A stretch of DNA of 19,436 bases from an uncultured Flavobacteriales bacterium (GCA_946478775.1 CAMLDR010000075.1:1-19436); one strand, 5' to 3'; shown: positions 6,193-14,173, numbered from the stretch's first letter. Notes: a model not told the origin generated them from the sequence alone. Made by a program: numbers and translations.

Positions 6193-6240
6193 CTTTTCAA
6201 TTGTTCAATTGTTCAATTGTTCAATTATCCATTTTCAATT
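6193..6240. repeat. Right inverted repeat of the four-helix-bundle cassette, with TTCAATTG tandem units
   Basis: CTTTTCAATT (6193-6202) and TCCATTTTCAATT (6228-6240) mirror the left end. The extra length between the two blocks comes from tandem GTTCAATT units (8-bp period, three copies between 6203 and 6226). Confidence 0.75.
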
Positions 6241-6272
6241 CTCCATGTAACGTTTCCTATTCACCCCTATTA

Positions 6273-6280
6273 TACCTTTA
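6273..6280 (+). promoter_or_regulatory. Near-consensus -7 element for the T9SS mini-protein gene
   Basis: TACCTTTA differs from TAnnTTTG in the last base and lies 13 bp upstream of the ATG at 6294. The spacing resembles other promoters in the window. Confidence 0.35.
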
Positions 6281-6293
6281 AATCCAAAATACC

Positions 6294-6614
6294 ATGAAAA
6301 CCTTAGTTTTACTAGGTGGGCTGCTCCTTTTTTCCGGCTCATTATCGGCACAAATTACCGATCCCGCAGAACAAACCCAATTACCTGCATGGGACCTGAA
6401 GGTTTATCCGAATCCAACGAGTGATCTGTTAATGGTTGCTTCCTCTCTTGAAATTAAAGATATTACTCTGATCGATCTGAACGGACAGGTACTGAAAAAT
6501 CACGCGATGCCCAATTGGTGCTTTTCACTTCATGATCTGCCCCAGGGCTGGATTTTTGTTTACATTGAAAGTATTGACGGACGAATCGAAAAGAAAAACG
6601 TTTATAAAAATTAA
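6294..6614 (+). CDS. Tiny secreted protein consisting mainly of a T9SS type A sorting domain
   Basis: A 106-residue protein with a Sec signal peptide (residues 1-20, ending LSAQ), only about 15 further residues, and then the T9SS C-terminal sorting domain: VYPNPTSD at 37-44, the DLNGQVLK strand and the final KNVYKN. Such domains normally sit at the end of large cargo proteins and direct them across the outer membrane. Here there is almost no cargo. It could be a remnant of a larger gene, but the intact signal peptide, near-consensus promoter and strong terminator right after it suggest a functional short gene. Confidence 0.8.
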   Translation: MKTLVLLGGLLLFSGSLSAQITDPAEQTQLPAWDLKVYPNPTSDLLMVASSLEIKDITLIDLNGQVLKNHAMPNWCFSLHDLPQGWIFVYIESIDGRIEKKNVYKN

Positions 6615-6649
6615 AGTATGGACGCGATGCATCGCGTCCATACTTTTTT
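6613..6649. terminator. 34-bp perfect palindrome with T run (terminator)
   Basis: Positions 6613-6646 are a perfect inverted repeat centred between 6629 and 6630, with core GACGCGATGCATCGCGTC. T's continue to 6649 and the left side is A-rich. It begins directly at the stop of the T9SS mini-protein gene, whose transcript it should terminate. Confidence 0.85.
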
Positions 6650-6680
6650 GATCGGAATTCATCAGCATCATTTAAATTTG
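6648..6680 (+). promoter_or_regulatory. Promoter of the DUF486 gene
   Basis: TAAATTTG (6673-6680) matches TAnnTTTG, and a TTG at 6648-6650 precedes it by 22 bp, slightly long. The ATG follows at 6695. Confidence 0.5.
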
Positions 6681-6694
6681 CAGGAAAAAGAATT

Positions 6695-7066
6695 ATGAGA
6701 GCTCTTCTTACGGTTGGATTATTGCTTGTTTCCAATTCATTTATGACTTATGCCTGGTATGGGCATTTAAGAGATAATCCGGAAGCAAAGAAAACGGGAT
6801 TCTGGGTTTTTGCAACGACTATTCTCATCAGCTGGGGAATTGCGTTCTTTGAGTACATTTTCATGGTTCCCGCAAATAAATTAGGTTATCAGGGAAACGG
6901 CGGACCATTCTCTCTCATTCAACTGAAGATCATCCAGGAAGTTTCTTCCATCCTCATTTTCATGATCTTTTCATTGGTTTTCTTTAAGGAAGAATCTTTC
7001 AAATGGAACCACGCAGTGGCGTTCTTATTGATTTTGACAGCCGTTTACCTGGTCTTTAAGAAATAG
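6695..7066 (+). CDS. DMT-superfamily small membrane protein (DUF486)
   Basis: A 123-residue integral membrane protein with four predicted membrane helices (about residues 3-21, 37-57, 78-98 and 104-121). The loop motif PANKLGYQ followed by GPFSLIQLKIIQE is typical of the DUF486 family, which resembles small multidrug resistance/DMT transporters. Substrate and function are unknown. It ends 10 bp before the convergent stop of the polysaccharide locus, with no hairpin between them. Confidence 0.88.
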   Translation: MRALLTVGLLLVSNSFMTYAWYGHLRDNPEAKKTGFWVFATTILISWGIAFFEYIFMVPANKLGYQGNGGPFSLIQLKIIQEVSSILIFMIFSLVFFKEESFKWNHAVAFLLILTAVYLVFKK

Positions 7067-7076
7067 CGTGAAGTCA

Positions 7077-8096
7077 TCAACGAGATAATTTTTTGTGCTT
7101 TTCGCTTGGTTTCCGGTTTAAGATAAGGAAATCAAAAATTCCTTTTAAATACCCCCAGCCATAGCTGATATGCAAAATTGGGAAGATGATAAAAATTGAA
7201 TTGAATTCGGAAATGTTCCCTGCAATGCGCGAAGTAACCAAAAGTCCCAACAGCAGATAGATTGCCAGGAATGATAATCCGATCAAACCAGCCAGGCTGC
7301 TGATCAAAAATAATACCGGAAGCAGGAACAGGTATAAGACAAAAATCGGCGGGACCAACTGCCGGAGGGTTGTTACAGCTTTGTGCTTTTTATTGACATA
7401 CACTTTCCAATAACCATACTGCATGAATTGCTTCCACAATTGCCGCAGATCCCCTCGTCCGTAATACTTCAATGAAATATCCGCATCAAAGAAAATCTTC
7501 CCTCCTCCTTTAATGATCCGATAACTGAATTCATCATCCTGGTTTCTGACCAGTTCTTCGTCAAAATTACCGATTTTTGCAAAAATCCACATGGGATACA
7601 TCTGGCAGGTAACCGTGTCTGTATATCCCGATTCTGTTAAGGTTCTTAAATTGCCCAACCCCATTCCAAAACGGGTTGACATAGCTTTTGCAATATATTC
7701 CCCCGTCTTGTCGGGAAAGGTATTGATCACTTTTCCACCTACGCACCAGATATTTCTGTTCGCATGCAGCCGGTTCATACATTCCTTCAAATAATTGCTA
7801 CTGATAACGTGCCGGACATCTATAATCTGCAGATAATCCGCCGATGCATTTGCCTCAATACCCAAATTCAATGCATAGGGCTTCGTCCTCTTAGGATTAT
7901 CGATCAAGCGGAGTTGAGGAAATTTATTCCGGAGTCCCTCAACGGTATCACGTGTCCCATCATCCGACATTCCATCAATCACACACACATTTATTTCTGT
8001 GTTATCCGGCAAATCAGACCGGTAAACAGCATGCAAACACTCTTCGATGTATCGATTCTCATTTCGACAAGGAATTATCACGCAAATAGTTGTCAT
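7077..8096 (-). CDS. Glycosyltransferase family 2 (GT-A of a paralogous pair)
   Basis: A 339-residue GT2 enzyme with an N-terminal GT-A fold domain (VIIPCRNE at about residues 7-14, VIDGMSDDGT at 39-48) and a C-terminal membrane part of two or three helices. The layout resembles ExoA-type enzymes that add sugars to lipid-linked intermediates at the cytoplasmic face. At the family's metal-binding Asp position it reads IIDVRHVIS, keeping the Asp. It is closely related throughout to the gene at 11571-12587, including an identical block of about 30 residues beginning LWKQFMQYGYWKVYV. It is the last gene of the leftward locus, 141 bp after the sugar transferase; the gap holds nothing I can identify. 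Confidence 0.9.
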   Translation of the reverse strand: MTTICVIIPCRNENRYIEECLHAVYRSDLPDNTEINVCVIDGMSDDGTRDTVEGLRNKFPQLRLIDNPKRTKPYALNLGIEANASADYLQIIDVRHVISSNYLKECMNRLHANRNIWCVGGKVINTFPDKTGEYIAKAMSTRFGMGLGNLRTLTESGYTDTVTCQMYPMWIFAKIGNFDEELVRNQDDEFSYRIIKGGGKIFFDADISLKYYGRGDLRQLWKQFMQYGYWKVYVNKKHKAVTTLRQLVPPIFVLYLFLLPVLFLISSLAGLIGLSFLAIYLLLGLLVTSRIAGNISEFNSIFIIFPILHISYGWGYLKGIFDFLILNRKPSEKHKKLSR

Positions 8097-8237
8097 AAAT
8101 TCGGAATTAATCTTTCAGATCACTTTGTGATAAGGCCCCGTCTTTCGAACCTTTCACCGGTTATAATTCATTTTCTTTGCTTTTATTGTTCGGCGATTTC
8201 TTCTTTGTTTTACCAAACAAAACTTCCGCTCAGTGCA

Positions 8238-8828
8238 TCAGCCAATTATCTTTCTAAACGTCAGCCACATAATTTTAATGTCCTGACTCAAAGTCGGATT
8301 ACTAATATACTTTTTATTTAATTCAATTTTAGCAGGCATAATTTCCCGAATGTAAGTTTCCTTTGGATTCTCAGACTGTCCCAGCAATTCATTTTCTTTG
8401 AAATACTCCAGTGAAGCATAGTCTGTAATTCCGGGTTTTACAGAAAGAACTTCCCGCTGCGAAGAGGTGTAAAGATCTACATATTCCTGCACTTCCGGTC
8501 TTGGCCCGACGATACTCATCTCTCCTGTCAGCACATTGATAAACTGTGGAAACTCATCCAATTTTGATTTCCGGATAAAATAACCCACCCGGGTAATCCG
8601 CGGATCACGCATTCCAACCGTCAACTTCCCTAATTTATCTGCATTTACGCGCATAGTACGAAATTTCCACAGCTTAAATGAAACACCGTTCTTCCCTACT
8701 CTCGTCTGGCGGTAAAAAGCTCCTCCTTTGCTTTCCAGGATAATTGCCAAAGCAATCAAAATCCCAAAAGGAAGAAATACCGATAAAATGATCATAGAGA
8801 CAACGATATCAAATAAGCGTTTCATCAT
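8238..8828 (-). CDS. Monotopic phosphoglycosyl transferase (initiating sugar transferase)
   Basis: A 196-residue small phosphoglycosyl transferase that moves a sugar-1-phosphate from a UDP-sugar to undecaprenyl phosphate, starting repeat-unit synthesis at the inner membrane. The N-terminal re-entrant membrane helix is at about residues 5-30. KLWKFRTMR (52-60), the catalytic Asp-Glu pair in KLDEFPQ (91-92) and the SIVGPRPE block (105-112) are all present. This is the PglC-like size, without the four-helix N-terminal region of WbaP. The start codon overlaps the stop of the aminotransferase gene (ATGATGA), so the two are translationally coupled; the second ATG (8825) is an alternative start. Confidence 0.93.
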   Translation of the reverse strand: MMKRLFDIVVSMIILSVFLPFGILIALAIILESKGGAFYRQTRVGKNGVSFKLWKFRTMRVNADKLGKLTVGMRDPRITRVGYFIRKSKLDEFPQFINVLTGEMSIVGPRPEVQEYVDLYTSSQREVLSVKPGITDYASLEYFKENELLGQSENPKETYIREIMPAKIELNKKYISNPTLSQDIKIMWLTFRKIIG

Positions 8829-10036
8829 CCCAAAACTTGTTTCACAGCTGTTTTTACGGCCTGAATAACTAGTTGAACCTGCTCATCCGTCAGATCGAAA
8901 TACACCGGCAGCGTGATTTCATTTGCATATTTATCCCAGGCTTCCGGGTAATCTTCCATTTTGTAGCCTCTCTTTTTGTAAGCAGTTAAAATAGGAAGCG
9001 GCTGGAAATGCACATTCACTGAAACATCCTGATCAAAAATGGCCTGTATAATAGCATCTCTTTGAGTTTCTGTAGCTCCTGCAATGCGCAACTGGAATAA
9101 ATGATAGCACGTTTCTCGTTTTTCATCTTTCAATTTCGGAAGAATCGCCCAGGATTCGTTTTTCAAGCCTTCGTTATAAGCCAGACAAATGGTCTTTCTT
9201 CGATCCATATTCTCCTGGAAGCGATCCAACTCCACTAATCCGATTGCTGCCTGAATGTCTGTCATATTGCATTTATATCCGGGTTCTTCCACATCATAGC
9301 GCCAGTTTCCTTTTTGAGCTTTTGCCAGCGCATCTTTGTTTTGTCCGTGAAGGATCTTGATGCATAATTCCTTATAGATCGCTTCATGATCAAAGGTGTC
9401 CGGCAGATTAATTGACATGGTACCGCCTTCTGCCGTGGTGAGATTTTTCACCGCATGGAAAGAGAAACAGCTTACATCTGCCAAATTACCGGACCGTTTT
9501 CCTCCATAAGTTGCTCCAAAGGAATGGGCCGCATCAGAAGCTATTAAGATTCGTCCTAATTTCTTCTGGTACTCCGAATTGCCTTGGAACAGGCTTTTTA
9601 TTGCCGGATCATTAACAATTTCATAGATCGCATCGTAATCGCAGGGAAGACCGGCAATATCCACCGGCATAATCACTTTTGTTCGCGGAGTAATCGCTTT
9701 GCGGATTGCTTCAACGGAAATATTAAAATCATCCGGGTTGATATCCACCATGACCGGTTTTGCTCCGGTATGAATAACCACATTGGCCGAAGCACAATAG
9801 GTAATTGCAGGAATGATCACCTCATCCCCGGGACCAATTCCCCACCAGCGCAGTACCACTTCCATTCCGGCTGTCCAGGAATTCACCGCCACGGTGCATT
9901 TATTCCCGCAGTATTCCGTTAATTGCTTTTCAAACAACTTGGTTCTCGGACCGGTAGTAATCCAGCCTGAAGTCAGTGCATTAGTTACCTCATCAATTAC
10001 TCGCTGATCAATACGTGGGGGTGAAAATGGAATCAT
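8825..10036 (-). CDS. DegT/DnrJ/EryC1-family sugar aminotransferase
   Basis: A 403-residue PLP enzyme that converts a keto-sugar nucleotide into an amino sugar. Features: start PFSPPRIDQRVIDEV, the TTGP substrate loop (27-30), PAITYCASAN, the PLP-ring Asp in SDAAHSFGA (Asp168) and the Schiff-base lysine in FSFHAVKNLTTAEGG (Lys197). Such enzymes act on 4-keto-6-deoxy or 3-keto sugars; the partner dehydratase or oxidase is not in the window, so the product is unknown. It is the first gene of the left module of the locus and diverges from the repeat-protein gene; the 78 bp between them must hold both promoters. Confidence 0.93.
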   Translation of the reverse strand: MIPFSPPRIDQRVIDEVTNALTSGWITTGPRTKLFEKQLTEYCGNKCTVAVNSWTAGMEVVLRWWGIGPGDEVIIPAITYCASANVVIHTGAKPVMVDINPDDFNISVEAIRKAITPRTKVIMPVDIAGLPCDYDAIYEIVNDPAIKSLFQGNSEYQKKLGRILIASDAAHSFGATYGGKRSGNLADVSCFSFHAVKNLTTAEGGTMSINLPDTFDHEAIYKELCIKILHGQNKDALAKAQKGNWRYDVEEPGYKCNMTDIQAAIGLVELDRFQENMDRRKTICLAYNEGLKNESWAILPKLKDEKRETCYHLFQLRIAGATETQRDAIIQAIFDQDVSVNVHFQPLPILTAYKKRGYKMEDYPEAWDKYANEITLPVYFDLTDEQVQLVIQAVKTAVKQVLG

Positions 10037-10114
10037 TTAGTAAAATTAATTTAAAAAAAATTAGTCTGATATATTATTTCTAATTTAGTCACACTTAATT
10101 TAATACTTAAACAG

Positions 10115-11518
10115 ATGAAAAAAATCACCTATTTTTTCCTCCTATGCCTTAGTTCGGCATATGGACAATTTTCAAAGCCCAATTATTGTTTGGTTGATCC
10201 GCTTTTAGAAAATGGGCTCGTTGTTTCGGGCACCTTCACTCAAGGTAATTCAGGAAAACATGACATTGCACATTTTAGGCAAAATACAAATGGGCAAGCT
10301 ATTTTAGTTGTTAACTCAAACTATGGAGGAGCTTCAGTTTGGTCTGGAAATTATAACATTGAAAATTTTAGAGGCAGGGTTGTGAATTTGGATACCGATG
10401 GAGATGGCGTTCATAATGAAATCGCTGCTTTACATGATAATGGAAATAACACCATGTCTGTTTTAGTGTGGCAGTATAATATGAATTATGGTACATGGAA
10501 CTTTAATACCGCCTATACTACCGCTGTTGGCTATGATGTAAGCAAAGTAAGCAGTAGAATTGTTGCCGGTGATTTTGATAATGACAATGTTTATGATGAT
10601 ATCGCTGCTTTTTATGATTATGGTAATAGTAATTTTAAAATACACGTTTTTAGATTTAATGGCAACTATAGTATAACATATAACTGGGTTTATGAAGTTT
10701 ATGGGTATAATGCAAATTCAACAACGGGAAGAATTGTTTCTGGAGATTTTGATAGAGATGGAAAAATTGATGATATAGCTGCTATGTACGACTATGGAAA
10801 TAATACTGTAAAGATGCATGTATTTAACTCTAATGGTTCATCAATGACTCAATCAAACTATTATTGGGAAGTCTCTGGTTACAATCCGAATATGGCAACA
10901 GGAACATTCGTTGCCGGAAATTTTGATAAATCTGGAATTGCTAATCATAAAAACGATGATATCGTTGCATTATATGATTATGGTAACGGGAATGTTAAAG
11001 CACATGTTTGGACAAATACAGGAAATAACACATTTTCATATTCCTGGAAATGGGAAGTGAGTGGATTTCAGGTTAATGAAATTCGAAACCGAATGTTCCA
11101 ATTTCAAGAGACAAATGATAATCCTGAGAAAAATTTCGGGATGGCAGGACTTTATAATTATGGAAGCAATACCAATGTGTTTTATAAATGGGTAAATAAT
11201 CCCGGGTCTAATTGGAATTTTGGAACATTTACACCATTATTATGCGGGGCAAAGTCATTACTTGCAACCGATGATCAAACCGATGATCAAAGTGCTGTAA
11301 ATGTTTATCCAAACCCTTCCTCCGGAAAAATAAACTATTCAGGATCAGATATTTCAAAAATTGAAATCTTTAATATGAATGGTCAATACATTCATATGGA
11401 TGAAAGTAAAATTATGTCTAACGAATTAGATCTTTCGGAATTAGAAAGAGGAGTTTACTTCGTGCACTTTATGAATACCTCAAAATTTGTAACCGTTAAA
11501 AAAATAGTTTTAAACTAG
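10115..11518 (+). CDS. Secreted repeat (beta-propeller-like) protein with T9SS sorting domain
   Basis: A 467-residue protein with a signal peptide (residues 1-18, ending SAYGQ) and six repeats of about 58-62 residues, marked by motifs at residues 51, 103, 163, 221, 283 and 343. The best copies read GDFDNDNVYDDIAAFYDYG and GDFDRDGKIDDIAAMYDYG. The Asp-rich loop in front of each IAA strand resembles the calcium-binding loops of FG-GAP/integrin-type beta-propellers, so a six- or seven-bladed propeller is likely. The C-terminus (about 396-467, VYPNPSSGK to KKIVLN) is a type A T9SS sorting domain. The gene is clearly more AT-rich than its neighbours, runs against the polysaccharide genes and splits them into two blocks, which suggests later insertion. 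Target unknown. A 12-bp tandem duplication encodes TDDQTDDQ before the sorting domain. Confidence 0.85.
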   Translation: MKKITYFFLLCLSSAYGQFSKPNYCLVDPLLENGLVVSGTFTQGNSGKHDIAHFRQNTNGQAILVVNSNYGGASVWSGNYNIENFRGRVVNLDTDGDGVHNEIAALHDNGNNTMSVLVWQYNMNYGTWNFNTAYTTAVGYDVSKVSSRIVAGDFDNDNVYDDIAAFYDYGNSNFKIHVFRFNGNYSITYNWVYEVYGYNANSTTGRIVSGDFDRDGKIDDIAAMYDYGNNTVKMHVFNSNGSSMTQSNYYWEVSGYNPNMATGTFVAGNFDKSGIANHKNDDIVALYDYGNGNVKAHVWTNTGNNTFSYSWKWEVSGFQVNEIRNRMFQFQETNDNPEKNFGMAGLYNYGSNTNVFYKWVNNPGSNWNFGTFTPLLCGAKSLLATDDQTDDQSAVNVYPNPSSGKINYSGSDISKIEIFNMNGQYIHMDESKIMSNELDLSELERGVYFVHFMNTSKFVTVKKIVLN

Positions 11519-11527
11519 AATTTTTAG

Positions 11528-11559
11528 TTAAGGTCAGGGCGACTGAACCCTGACCTTAA
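11528..11559. terminator. Bidirectional terminator between convergent genes
   Basis: TTAAGGTCAGGG / CCCTGACCTTAA (11528-11539 / 11548-11559) is a perfect 12 bp stem with an 8-nt loop. T-rich sequence follows on the plus strand (to 11569), and A/T-rich sequence with a T run lies on the minus-strand side (11521-11525 as A on that strand). It sits between the stops at 11518 and 11571. Confidence 0.85.
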
Positions 11560-11570
11560 TTTAATTTTTA

Positions 11571-12587
11571 TTACCTGGAAAGTGTTTTTGATTGAATTGA
11601 AGGTTTTTTATTCATAATTAGAAACCTAAAGATTCCTTTCAAATATCCCCAGCCATAACTGACATGTAATATCGGAAAAATGATAAAAATCCGATTGAAT
11701 TCAGTGATGCTTTCTGCAATCCTACTAGTCACCAAAAGCCCGAGCAAAATGTAAACTCCCAAGAAAGACAAGCCGATAAAAAAGACTAAAGGATTTATCA
11801 AAAATAAAAATGGAAGTAGCATCAAAAATAACACGAATAAGGGTGGAACCAATTGGCGAAGCGTCGTAACAGCCTTGTGTTTCTTATTCACATAGACTTT
11901 CCAATACCCGTATTGCATAAATTGCTTCCACAATTGGCTCTCACTTCCCCGCACATAATATTTCAGGGAGATCGAATGGTTGTAAAAAATTTTCCCTCCT
12001 GCTTTTATTACTCTGAAATTAAAATCATCGTCCTGGTTCCGGATCAATTCTTCATCAAAATAACCGATCTTCTCAAAAACCCAAGCAGGATACATGGGTG
12101 TTCCTACCGTATCTACAAAACCGGATTCATTGAGCGTTCTAAAATTACCCAGTCCCATACCAAAAGAAGTGCTCATTGCCTGGGCAATCATTTTACTGTT
12201 CTTGTTAAGGTATACATTATGAACCTGGCCTCCGACACACCAAACGGAAGGATCTTTTTCAAGACTTTCCACTGCTTCTTTCAGATAATTGGAACTAACA
12301 ACCTGTCTTGCTCCGATAATCTGGTAAAAATCAGCATCTTTTGCAGCGTAAATTCCCAGATTAAATGCAAAAGGAGTTAATTGCTTTTCATTCGGGACAA
12401 TCTGCAATCTACTATATTTGTGCTGAAGTCTTTGAAGGATTTCAATGGTTCCATCAGTGCTGATGCCATCTACTACATTTACTGTCAGTTCAAAACCCGG
12501 AGGTAAATCAGATGCATAAATCGCATCTATACATTCTTCAATATTACGGACTTCGTTTCTGCAAGGAATAACAACAGCTATTTTCAT
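11571..12587 (-). CDS. Glycosyltransferase family 2 (GT-B of a paralogous pair)
   Basis: A 338-residue paralogue of the enzyme at 7077-8096, colinear from VVIPCRNE to the final LSR. It shares the C-terminal membrane region and an identical block (LWKQFMQYGYWKVYV to QLVPP). At the position of the family's metal-binding aspartate GT-A has IIDVRHVIS, whereas this copy reads IIGARQVVS, so Asp is replaced by Gly. The NQDDDFNFR motif further on is kept. It may use another metal ligand or be a changed or inactive copy. Its ATG overlaps the TGA of the LpxD-like gene (ATGA), so it belongs to that operon and ends it. Confidence 0.88.
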   Translation of the reverse strand: MKIAVVIPCRNEVRNIEECIDAIYASDLPPGFELTVNVVDGISTDGTIEILQRLQHKYSRLQIVPNEKQLTPFAFNLGIYAAKDADFYQIIGARQVVSSNYLKEAVESLEKDPSVWCVGGQVHNVYLNKNSKMIAQAMSTSFGMGLGNFRTLNESGFVDTVGTPMYPAWVFEKIGYFDEELIRNQDDDFNFRVIKAGGKIFYNHSISLKYYVRGSESQLWKQFMQYGYWKVYVNKKHKAVTTLRQLVPPLFVLFLMLLPFLFLINPLVFFIGLSFLGVYILLGLLVTSRIAESITEFNRIFIIFPILHVSYGWGYLKGIFRFLIMNKKPSIQSKTLSR

Positions 12588-13486
12588 TTTTTCTCAAATG
12601 GTTTAGCCGGATTTCCCGCAACTATAGTATTTGCGCTCACGTTTTTCACCACCACACTTCCAAGGCCAATCAACGCATTGTTTTCAATACTTAATTTTTG
12701 GCGGATCGATGACGAAGGTGAAACCCAGACATTCTCTCCTATTTCAACACTCCCGGCAATCATTGCATTTGCAATAATCAAACTATTCTTACCGATTTTC
12801 ACTCCGTGAGCAATGTGCACGAGGTTGTCTACCTTTACATTTTCTTCCAGCAAAGTAGACCCCAGCACTGCGCGGTCAATACACACATTGTTTCCGATTT
12901 CAACCCGGTCTTTTAAAACCACATTTCCAATATGTGGCATTAGTTCATAAGTATTTTCTTCGTTCAGTTCGTATCCGAAACCAACTCCACCAATCGTATT
13001 GTTTGAACCGATCGAACAATCGTTTCCAATCCGGCAGCCTGATTTCAAAACAGAATTTGCACCGATACTTACTCGGTCTCCAATAACACAATCTTTCTCA
13101 ATAACTACATTTGGACCGATGTTTACCGTATTGCTATTGAATTGAACGGAGGAATCAATGACAGCTGTAGGATGAACAAATCCTAACACCACCTTTTCAG
13201 CAAAAAACTCCTGCAGTATTTTCAAGAATGCGCTTCGAGGTTTTTCAACTGGGATCAGGTTTAAATCTGTTTGCTCCTGAAATTCCTCATAAACGGAATG
13301 ACTTACAATCACATTTCCTTTTGCAAGATCCTTCAGGTTTGCTTTATTCTTATCGGAACACCATCCTAAGGAATCTGCACCAAATGCAGCGTCATCAATG
13401 GACAATATGTTAGAGATTTGCTGTGTTCCATTCAACTCATCAACCGAACATTTCAATAATTCCCGAATCTGGCTTAAACGAATCAT
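12584..13486 (-). CDS. LpxD-like sugar N-acyltransferase (left-handed beta-helix)
   Basis: A 300-residue protein with a short alpha/beta N-terminal domain (about 1-100) and a long run of hexapeptide repeats (about 105-285). It ends with the NTIVAGNPAKPF turn seen in hexapeptide acetyltransferases. VHIAHGVKIGKN contains the His corresponding to the catalytic base of LpxD, and GGVGFGY is also LpxD-like. LpxD puts a hydroxyacyl chain on the amine of UDP-3-acyl-glucosamine. Here the gene lies next to a PIG-L deacetylase in a polysaccharide locus, so N-acylation of a surface amino sugar is the more likely job. The frame is open from a TTG at 13495, but the ATG at 13486, just after the PIG-L stop, is preferred. 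Confidence 0.85.
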   Translation of the reverse strand: MIRLSQIRELLKCSVDELNGTQQISNILSIDDAAFGADSLGWCSDKNKANLKDLAKGNVIVSHSVYEEFQEQTDLNLIPVEKPRSAFLKILQEFFAEKVVLGFVHPTAVIDSSVQFNSNTVNIGPNVVIEKDCVIGDRVSIGANSVLKSGCRIGNDCSIGSNNTIGGVGFGYELNEENTYELMPHIGNVVLKDRVEIGNNVCIDRAVLGSTLLEENVKVDNLVHIAHGVKIGKNSLIIANAMIAGSVEIGENVWVSPSSSIRQKLSIENNALIGLGSVVVKNVSANTIVAGNPAKPFEKK

Positions 13487-13487
13487 A

Positions 13488-14123
13488 TCAATCAATTATC
13501 CAACGAACGATATTAAATGCTTCGGCATACTTTGTTCCGATTTGAACACCTCTTGTTCTGGCTACAGATCTCAGGAAATCCTCATCTGAATATGGTCGGT
13601 GAGCCTGTGACTGATACTCCTTCAAAGCATTTACTTTGGTCTGCACATGCTTCTCATCCAGATGCACAAAACTAGATGTAGTAAATGACAAATTATTCCA
13701 GGGCAGTTCATACGATAAGATAGACGAAAACTTGAATGCCCGAAGTCCTTCTGTTGCAATGGTCGCATGATCCTGATGGACATCCCGAAGATCCGGCATA
13801 AAAATCAATTCCGGTTTATATTCCTGGCGAATTTTTATCAAATCGTCCAGAATATCCTGTCTTCGATATCCAAACGTTCTTACATCATAATCAAATAAAA
13901 GTAAGTTCTCGCTTTTAATTCCGAGTACTTTCGTTGCCGCCTTTACTTCCGTAATTAAAATATCGGATGGAAACTGGGGAAGCACAGACTGCTGGCAAGC
14001 CGAGAATGCAGCATAAGTAACTTCGTGACCTTCTTCAATAAATTTGGCAATTGTTCCTCCACATCCAAATTCACCATCATCAGTGTGTGGCGCAAGAACA
14101 AGTACTCTTTTTTTGGTCTTCAT
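13488..14123 (-). CDS. PIG-L family N-deacetylase
   Basis: A 211-residue zinc-dependent deacetylase of the PIG-L/LmbE family, which removes N-acetyl groups from GlcNAc-type substrates. The first metal motif reads LAPHTDDGEFGCGG (residues 10-23; His13, Asp15, Asp16), a small variant of the usual AHPDDE. The second is DVHQDH (114-119; His116, His119). The stop is one or two bases from the start of the LpxD-like gene, so the two are surely co-translated. Together they could replace an acetyl group by another acyl group. It starts 50 bp after the 2-epimerase stop, in a gap with no hairpin. Confidence 0.92.
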   Translation of the reverse strand: MKTKKRVLVLAPHTDDGEFGCGGTIAKFIEEGHEVTYAAFSACQQSVLPQFPSDILITEVKAATKVLGIKSENLLLFDYDVRTFGYRRQDILDDLIKIRQEYKPELIFMPDLRDVHQDHATIATEGLRAFKFSSILSYELPWNNLSFTTSSFVHLDEKHVQTKVNALKEYQSQAHRPYSDEDFLRSVARTRGVQIGTKYAEAFNIVRWIID

Positions 14124-14173
14124 TTTTGTTTGGTATTTTTATGCTGTATTGTGTTATGAATTTCAAATTGAAG

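Noticed and set aside
8097..8237. 141-bp gap before GT-A examined for a small gene or promoter
   Set aside because: Only a 5-bp inverted repeat (8119-8131) and no consensus promoter or credible reading frame were found.
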